In this document: positions 60,101 through 64,000 of the stretch, one piece after another
How the letters are laid out: every line of letters starts with the position of its first letter
Numbering within the stretch: position 1 is the stretch's first letter
Source: UBA1756 sp045130235
GTDB lineage: Bacteria > Bacteroidota > Bacteroidia > Bacteroidales > WCHB1-69
Direction: 5' to 3'
Length of the DNA stretch: 64,000 bases
Assembly (NCBI GenBank): GCA_045130235.1
Contig: JBGUPJ010000044.1
Span: 36,982 to 100,981 of the forward strand
The notes under the pieces: model-generated
Databases searched by the model: none
Told to the model about the DNA's origin: nothing
Seen by the model: only the letters and a program-made list of their open reading frames with translations
Translations under genes and position numbers: made by a program

Positions 60101-60251
60101 TCATCACCACCACGGTGGGGGCGGTGAGGTCGGGAAAAACATCAATGTCCATCTGTTTCGTGGTGCGTACACCAAAGATGATTAACAGAATGGAACACAA
60201 CAAGATAAAGTACTTGTTGTTGAGTGAGAATTGTATGATTTTGTCTAACAT
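57153..60251 (-). CDS. Heavy-metal RND efflux pump, CzcA/CusA family
   Basis: The 1032-residue inner-membrane proton antiporter of the pump, with twelve expected membrane helices and two large periplasmic loops. The first helix is followed by DVFPDLTAPTVVV and EEVERLVSYPIETAMNG, typical of HME-RND proteins. Helix 4 has GGMAIAVGSLVDDAIIDVEN with the paired Asp of the proton relay. This motif differs from those of CzcA and CusA, so the metal cannot be named from it. The region GHRIDHILSGTRANIAIKIFG and DVNVEQQVEVPQLQI is also conserved. It follows the adaptor gene by 15 bases. Confidence 0.92.
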   Translation of the reverse strand: MLDKIIQFSLNNKYFILLCSILLIIFGVRTTKQMDIDVFPDLTAPTVVVMTDCHGLTSEEVERLVSYPIETAMNGATDVRRVRSTSSQGFSFVWVEFDWGTDISKARQVVSEKLVTVEGQIPAEVGQPVMAPQSSVMGEIFFVGLQSDSISPMELRDIAEWQVQPVIMSTNGVAQVTIIGGDYKQFQVLADPYKMDSYGVTMEELEQVCRSMSDNSSGSVVREYGNEYAVRGIARTADTSEMERTFVKMRNGQPVTVGDVARVTIAPAQKFGYGSANAKPAIVMSITKQPNANTLEVTEQIEQKLASMEKALPKGVTVNTHIFRQADFIHTSVSNVERALIEGSVLVVIILFLFLGNFRTTLISLLAIPLSLLATIITLKALGMTINTMSLGGMAIAVGSLVDDAIIDVENVYKRLRQNRLKPPEEQQTLFNVVFHASSEIRSSIFNATLIIMVSFIPLFFLSGMEGRMLKPLGIAFIVSLFMSLIVAMTLTPLLSKMLLGHDKFLARNQKDKWLTRFLSRHYLKSLQWSLRHNGWVIGSVAGLFIVAVALFFTLGRSFLPEFNEGSLTLSVVTQAGTSLDENNEIGNLVEKTLLSIPEVTGTCRRTGRGELDEHSQATNSAEIEVNFQLKDRSKEEFVEEVRDKLAAIPGIATTVGQPLGHRIDHILSGTRANIAIKIFGNDLNDLYTTGQKIKQSIEHIEGLVDVNVEQQVEVPQLQIRANRQMLAQHGITIEQFNRYVSTAIGGEKLSDIYEGAYKYDLILRLDSNYTQTIEGLNNALIDTYDGGKVPLSEVAEIRSASGPNSINRENGQRKLVVSANVAGRDLHGVVTELQQTIDKEVKLPEGTRIEYGGQFESEATAFRMLLLTSGLALIIILLLLFREFKNFKLASIILINLPMALIGGVFALRFTSGVLSIPAIIGFISLFGIATRNGILLVSNYLRLQKSGLSLTETVVQGSNDRLNAILMTAITGALALLPMAINGNLPGNEIQSPLAIVILGGLVTSTILNIYVVPVVYFLTHKEKTSSIKE

Positions 60252-60266
60252 GGCTCTTCTATTTTA

Positions 60267-61790
60267 CTAATGCACATGGCCGGCGTGTGGGTCAAGGGCA
60301 CCGCTAGCTTTGGCTAATTTCACCAGCACAGCACCGCGCACCACAATGCGCTCACCGGCATCCAATCCAGACGTTACTTCCACATATTTGCCGTCGGAAG
60401 CGCCGATGCTGACGGGCTGCTTTTCAAACTTCTCGGGTGTGAACTGCTTGAAAACAAAGTAGTTGCCTTGCTCCTCTATGAGTGCGCTCTTGGGGATGAC
60501 TACGGTCGGTTCGGTGCCTTGCGTGTTCAGCCATACGTTGACGAAGCCGCCCGGCGTGAAGCCACTCATATTGCTGATTTCGAGCGTGACAGGCAGCAGA
60601 TGGCTGTCCGTACCCAGCGACTTGCCGTAGGATAGGATACGGCCGTTCATCTCCGTCAGTGTGCTGATTTCGTGGGTGATAGGATTCTCGATGGCGGCAT
60701 CGGTCACGCTGGGCAGCCATGCGGCATAGCGCTGTGCCACGCCGGCCTGCAGCACCAGACTGCGGGTGTCGGAAACCACCGCTATGGGCTGACCCACTGT
60801 TACATAGTCGCCGTTGGCCACCAAAATCTCGGTCACGTAGCCGCTCATCGGTGCGGTGACGGTGCTGCCGTTGCCGCTCACGTTCTTCTGTAGGTTCTCG
60901 TAGATGGACTTTGCATTCTCGTAGGCTGCTTTCAGCTCCGAAAACTCTTTCTGTGAAACGATTTTGCTGTCCACTAGGCCTTTGGCGCGTTCGTAGTTGG
61001 CTTTGGCGGTCTCGTAGTTGGTGCGGGCCTCGCTGAGACGCACCGACAGGTTGTCATCCACCAGGCCGTCGGTGAGCACGCTGCCGATGGTCTCGCCGCT
61101 GCGCACCTGCTGTCCGGCCAAGAAGTTAGCGGAGTGGTAGTGGAATATGCCGTTCGACTTGGCCACCACCCGCATCTGGTTGCCTTGGGTGGGCTGCACC
61201 TGTGCGGTGGTGGGGATGCTCTGACCGATAGGCCGCCATTGCGCGCAGCCGGTGGCAAAATCCACCTGCCACGACTGCTCTTTCGTGAAAGTGATGGCGT
61301 TGGGGTGTTCGTCAATCAGCTCGTCGGCCTCGTGGAGGGCTTTATCCTCTGAGGAATAGACGGTTACATCGTTTACAACGAGCGTGGCGGTGCTGTCGGC
61401 CGTGTGCAGGGTGAAGGTGAGGGTGCCTGTGCCGGCTGTGGGCGGGGTGAGATGCAGGTGGAAGATGCCTGCCTCTTCAGGCGCGTCGGCGGTGGCGGTC
61501 ACACTCTTGCCGCCTACCGAAAGCACGGCAGTCAGTGAGCCGGATTGGAGCGGTTTGAAATCCGTGAGGCGGGTGACATGGGTGATGAGCTCACTCTGAT
61601 GTCCAGCCGATAGGGGAGTGACATCTGCAAAAATCTCATAATCAGAATTGTACGCGTTGAGTGCCAGCGTAATGCCGTGACCATGTTCATGCTCATGTTC
61701 ATGTTCTTCATCATCGTGATGATCGTGGTGGCAAGCCCCTAATGCTAACATCAGACTTGCCGACACTATATATAATAATGTCTTTTTCAT
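60267..61790 (-). CDS. RND efflux periplasmic adaptor with His-rich N-terminus
   Basis: The 507-residue membrane-fusion component. The start MKKTLLYIV at 61790 gives a lipoprotein signal (lipobox ALGAC); the longer ORF adds 30 residues with no signal function. Directly after the Cys is a metal-binding stretch, HHDHHDDEEHEHEHEHGHG. A beta-domain of the CzcB/CusB type follows (about 50-150), then the barrel-sandwich, helical hairpin and C-terminal domains (SNGIFHYHSANFLAGQQVRSGE, APMSGYVTEILVANGDYVTVGQP, VVIPKSALIEEQGNYFVF). The operon order is leader protein, adaptor, pump, outer-membrane duct. Confidence 0.92.
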   Translation of the reverse strand: MKKTLLYIVSASLMLALGACHHDHHDDEEHEHEHEHGHGITLALNAYNSDYEIFADVTPLSAGHQSELITHVTRLTDFKPLQSGSLTAVLSVGGKSVTATADAPEEAGIFHLHLTPPTAGTGTLTFTLHTADSTATLVVNDVTVYSSEDKALHEADELIDEHPNAITFTKEQSWQVDFATGCAQWRPIGQSIPTTAQVQPTQGNQMRVVAKSNGIFHYHSANFLAGQQVRSGETIGSVLTDGLVDDNLSVRLSEARTNYETAKANYERAKGLVDSKIVSQKEFSELKAAYENAKSIYENLQKNVSGNGSTVTAPMSGYVTEILVANGDYVTVGQPIAVVSDTRSLVLQAGVAQRYAAWLPSVTDAAIENPITHEISTLTEMNGRILSYGKSLGTDSHLLPVTLEISNMSGFTPGGFVNVWLNTQGTEPTVVIPKSALIEEQGNYFVFKQFTPEKFEKQPVSIGASDGKYVEVTSGLDAGERIVVRGAVLVKLAKASGALDPHAGHVH

Positions 61791-61842
61791 TTCAAAAAAA
61801 GAAAAAATGTTTTGGAAAAATGTTGATTTCAGACTATTTCTG

Positions 61843-62295
61843 TTATGCCATAACAGCCGGTGGGCCGCGATGGGACACAATACACCCGTCTGTCAGTTTC
61901 AGCACGGGTAGGTCGGTGCAGTTGAAAATCAGGCTTCCTGTGGCAGGTGCCGACAGGGAAGTGGGAGTGTCGGAAAGAAGGGCATCGGAGAGATGCGCGA
62001 GGAAAATGCTGCTTGCGTCATCCTCAGGAGACAGGTCTATATGGCTGTGGATGAGGATATAAGGCATGTTGAGCACGCAGTTGTCTTCACTATGAAGGGG
62101 GTGATGACCGTGGTGGCAGCCGCAGGTGGCACAGTCGCAGCCGTCTTGGTCATGGTCGCAGTCCTGTTCGTGTTGGCAGGTCATGCCGAAGCACACGATA
62201 TCGCCGTGGTGGTGGTGCGGCACGATGGAATGCACCATCGTCAGCAGGAAGGCAACGGTGATCAGCAGGCATGAAATTTTACGCGACAGGCTCAT
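61843..62295 (-). CDS. Small exported His/Cys-rich protein, first gene of the metal efflux operon
   Basis: A 150-residue protein with a signal peptide that runs into PHHHHGD, then a dense cluster of metal ligands (CFGMTCQHEQDCDHDQDGCDC, ATCGCHHGHHPLH) in residues 30-75. It resembles the DUF6769 family of Bacteroidota, which occurs at the head of metal efflux operons. It could capture or sense a metal ion for the pump. The adaptor gene starts 52 bases after its stop. A TAnnTTTG element lies 18 bases upstream. Confidence 0.72.
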   Translation of the reverse strand: MSLSRKISCLLITVAFLLTMVHSIVPHHHHGDIVCFGMTCQHEQDCDHDQDGCDCATCGCHHGHHPLHSEDNCVLNMPYILIHSHIDLSPEDDASSIFLAHLSDALLSDTPTSLSAPATGSLIFNCTDLPVLKLTDGCIVSHRGPPAVMA

Positions 62296-62312
62296 AGTGA
62301 AAAATCAGGCTG

Positions 62313-62320
62313 CAAAATTA
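62313..62320 (-). promoter_or_regulatory. -7 element of the metal efflux operon
   Basis: Reads TAATTTTG on the minus strand, a TAnnTTTG match, in the 32-base gap after the AlaX-type gene. No repressor gene or palindromic operator was recognised beside it. Confidence 0.45.
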
Positions 62321-62327
62321 CAAAAAA

Positions 62328-62792
62328 TTATTCAGCTACTTTATATACAATGCGAAAACTTCCTTCGTTGAAGCTGGTGCTGGTGATGCGGAAGTTGCCG
62401 ATCTCGCGGGTGGATTGCACGTGTGTGCCGAGGCAGGCGCAGATGTCGTAATCGCCGATGCGCACGATGCGGAGGGTATCGCTGGCATTGTCGGGCAGTT
62501 TGGCGAGGGTGACACCGGCGGGGATGTTGTCGCGGGTCACCAACTCGTAGGTGACGGGCAGGTCGGCCTGTATGAGCTCGTTGATGCGTCGCTCAATGTC
62601 GGTCACCTCCTCTTGAGTGAGCGGCCGGTCGATGAGGAAGTTGATCTTGCTCTTCTTGCGTTCGATGTGCGAGTTGCGGCTTCGTTCGCAGCCATACAGC
62701 CGCACCATGGTCTGGTTGAGCAGGTGCTCGGCCGTGTGCGCGGGCGGGAACTCTTCCTTGTTGTGGGCGTTTAATATCGGTTCATGTTCCAT
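62328..62792 (-). CDS. AlaX-like tRNA-editing domain protein
   Basis: A 154-residue stand-alone version of the second editing domain of alanyl- and threonyl-tRNA synthetases. The zinc ligands are in HTAEHLLNQ near residue 20 and CACLGTHV near 118; the segment NSHIERKKSKINFLID fits between them. Members clear mischarged tRNA(Ala). The start codon is three bases after the stop of the lipoprotein gene, leaving no room for a promoter, so it depends on that gene's transcript. Its first 20 codons are duplicated at the start of the lipoprotein gene. Confidence 0.85.
   Translation of the reverse strand: MEHEPILNAHNKEEFPPAHTAEHLLNQTMVRLYGCERSRNSHIERKKSKINFLIDRPLTQEEVTDIERRINELIQADLPVTYELVTRDNIPAGVTLAKLPDNASDTLRIVRIGDYDICACLGTHVQSTREIGNFRITSTSFNEGSFRIVYKVAE
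62734..62771. repeat. 38-bp direct repeat, copy inside the AlaX-like gene
   Basis: Identical in 37 of 38 bases to 63538-63575, in the same orientation. It encodes NAHNKEEFPPAHT in both genes. Upstream of it the two genes diverge at the DNA level (MEHEPIL against MENVPTL). Confidence 0.9.
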
Positions 62793-62795
62793 TGT

Positions 62796-63596
62796 TTATA
62801 GTATTATGGTCGATAATTCGACATCTTCAGGTCCATACCAAACAAATCCTTGCCTGGGTTCCGGCCATAGATGGAAATGTCGTTTTGCTATGAGGATGCG
62901 AGTGACAACAATATTGTCGAATTGGAATGTCACTTCTAATCTGAGTTTTCTGACTTTCTTTATGTCAATAGGTTCTGTCCAAGCGACAAAACTGAATTTC
63001 CAATCATTATTTTGTCCACTTGTTGGCACTATCCAAGGAAACGAATCAATCGTATAATCAATAGATGTTTTGTCTTTATATCTTGTGATTGAGTCAAATG
63101 CGGCTGCCGAAGCCCTTTCAATTTCCCAGGGTAATGTATCCGTATCATTAACTATGAGAAGAATGTTTCTGAACGTACACTTATTGTAGCGGACGCCCCC
63201 CCATTTATCTCTTTTTTCTTGCTTTATATAGCCCTGTATTCGAAATGAATTGACAGAATCTTTAGCATAAAACCCTCCCTTAAATTGCCTATAATCCAAT
63301 TCTATATTTGAATAATATGACCTTCTATTTATATTGGATATTCCATGTATACGTATACTGTCCATCGGCATTGTAACATGGGTGATAGTATCCATATAAT
63401 AAGACTTGTCATGGTTCATGCTATATATGCTTTCGTGCAATCTAAAAGAAGCGGAACAACTGCAGAAAAGCGAACCAATGATTAAAGCAAGCATGAGAAG
63501 CACCAAATTCCGTTTTACGGGTGTGTTTGTCCCGACAGTGTGCGCGGGCGGAAACTCTTCCTTGTTGTGGGCGTTGAGGGTGGGGACGTTTTCCAT
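62796..63596 (-). CDS. Lipoprotein fused behind a copy of the AlaX N-terminus
   Basis: The frame gives 266 residues. The first 20 (MENVPTLNAHNKEEFPPAHT) repeat the N-terminus of the AlaX-like protein downstream. A hydrophobic segment with a lipobox follows (LVLLMLALIIGSLFCSCS), so the mature lipoprotein would begin at Cys45 or Cys47. Translation may start at the first ATG or at the internal Met near residue 35; only the latter gives a normal signal peptide. The body (SIYSMNHDKSYYMDT, ELDYRQFKGGFYAKD, AWTEPIDIKKVRKLRLEV) matches no family I know and is AT-rich. It looks inserted into the 5' end of the AlaX-like gene, taking over its promoter. Confidence 0.65.
   Translation of the reverse strand: MENVPTLNAHNKEEFPPAHTVGTNTPVKRNLVLLMLALIIGSLFCSCSASFRLHESIYSMNHDKSYYMDTITHVTMPMDSIRIHGISNINRRSYYSNIELDYRQFKGGFYAKDSVNSFRIQGYIKQEKRDKWGGVRYNKCTFRNILLIVNDTDTLPWEIERASAAAFDSITRYKDKTSIDYTIDSFPWIVPTSGQNNDWKFSFVAWTEPIDIKKVRKLRLEVTFQFDNIVVTRILIAKRHFHLWPEPRQGFVWYGPEDVELSTIIL
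63538..63575. repeat. 38-bp direct repeat, copy at the start of the lipoprotein gene
   Basis: Second copy of the repeat at 62734-62771, 804 bases away. The homology ends sharply at 63537, where the lipoprotein-specific sequence begins. Confidence 0.9.
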
Positions 63597-63610
63597 GATG
63601 AAATTTTTTG

Positions 63611-63618
63611 CAAAAGTA
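63611..63618 (-). promoter_or_regulatory. -7 element upstream of the lipoprotein and AlaX-like genes
   Basis: Reads TACTTTTG on the minus strand, a TAnnTTTG match, 14 bases before the first ATG of the lipoprotein frame. It is probably the original promoter of the AlaX-like gene. Confidence 0.5.
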
Positions 63619-63696
63619 GTATTTTTTTGTCAGAACTTGTACCTCAATCATTTTTTTTAACGAAAAACAACATTTTGATATCTTCTATCTTTCCGC

Positions 63697-64000
63697 CAGC
63701 GTGCCTCGGTGATGTGCGCGATGGCATCGTTCCCCAGACTGCGTCCGCTATGCGCGGCCTTGTCTGGGGTTACGAAGATATCGTCCCTCCGGGACGAGGA
63801 CAATCGCAGCCACTGTCACAATAGAACGGGGCGGCCACGCATCTCTGGCCGCCTTGTAAATTACGGCGTGAAGAAATCGGCGGTGAGAGAGCGTGAAGAA
63901 CGGCGATCTGTCCGAAGATGTGCGACACGCAGTGGAGCACATCAAGTTTTTCGCCGTTTAGCGAACGAGCCCCGATTTTAGCCGGAATTTGCACAGCGGC
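63697..64000. repeat. GC-rich multi-hairpin element at the right edge of the window
   Basis: About 300 bases that are much more GC-rich than the sequence to the left and hold at least three hairpins: CCCCAGAC/GTCTGGGG at 63732-63739 and 63762-63769 with an inner CCGC/GCGG stem; CGTCCC/GGGACG at 63782-63796; GGCGGCCA/TGGCCGCC at 63830-63853. Several short frames cross it on both strands but none has a ribosome site or a recognisable domain. It resembles a dispersed repeat rather than a gene. It continues past the window. Confidence 0.6.

Noticed and set aside
61791..61880. 30-residue N-terminal extension of the efflux adaptor
   Set aside because: It overlaps the end of the upstream His-rich gene and would bury the lipoprotein signal peptide.
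63709..63994. Small ORFs on both strands in the GC-rich right edge
   Set aside because: They cross three hairpins, have no ribosome-binding context or domain, and several frames are open at once, as expected for GC-rich non-coding sequence.

Overview
The window reads as a chromosomal segment of an uncultured-type Bacteroidota, most likely Bacteroidales. The signs are four proteins with C-terminal type IX secretion (T9SS) sorting domains, a FISUMP-domain protein, families known mainly from this phylum (DUF4301, DUF4831, DUF6769-like), and repeated TAnnTTTG-type promoter elements, two of them with a TTTG box exactly 20 nt upstream. Most genes are moderately GC-rich; a restriction-modification gene, a HicAB locus and several secreted-protein genes are visibly more AT-rich. 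No rRNA, tRNA, CRISPR array or complete insertion sequence was found.

Region 1 (1-4.7 kb, minus strand): guaA, then an MmeI-like single-polypeptide type IIL restriction-modification gene, then the first 11 codons of a gene that may be a second FolD. Region 2 (4.8-19.6 kb, plus strand): an almost complete purine block in the order purC, purE, purL, purF, purM, purN, purH, purD, folD, a CofE-like gene, guaB. With guaA divergent at its head it covers most steps from PRPP to GMP; purB, purA and purK are not in the window. The purF product keeps its phosphoribosyltransferase and Fe-S parts but lacks the N-terminal glutaminase cysteine. A homologue of coenzyme F420 glutamate ligase sits between folD and guaB.

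Region 3 (19.7-28.4 kb, minus): a run of engB, an M4 metalloprotease, a CsgG/LpoB-like protein and two related repeat proteins, three of the five carrying T9SS tails. Region 4 (28.8-30.0 kb): a HicAB toxin-antitoxin pair, an orphan small gene and a cluster of strong hairpins. Region 5 (30.0-44.8 kb, minus): a 1074-residue five-module redox fusion, a FISUMP protein with palindromic repeats inserted in frame, a DUF4301 protein, an acidic secreted protein and a 1969-residue repeat adhesin.

Region 6 (45.0-50.0 kb, minus): a solitary metal/cobalamin-type binding lipoprotein with an FKBP isomerase, lipoate-protein ligase, a BadF-type sugar kinase coupled to queH, and a lipoprotein. Region 7 (50.2-55.9 kb, plus): rnfD-G-E-A without rnfB or rnfC, two envelope proteins, and queA. 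Region 8 (56.0-63.6 kb, minus): a tripartite heavy-metal RND efflux operon with His-rich leader proteins, preceded by an AlaX-type editing gene whose 5' end is duplicated around an intervening lipoprotein gene. The last 300 bases are a GC-rich multi-hairpin element.

The observations I would follow first are the cysteine-less PurF, the CofE-like gene in a purine/folate block, palindromic and short tandem repeats entering coding sequences in frame, the 38-bp direct repeat around the lipoprotein gene, and the redox fusion protein.
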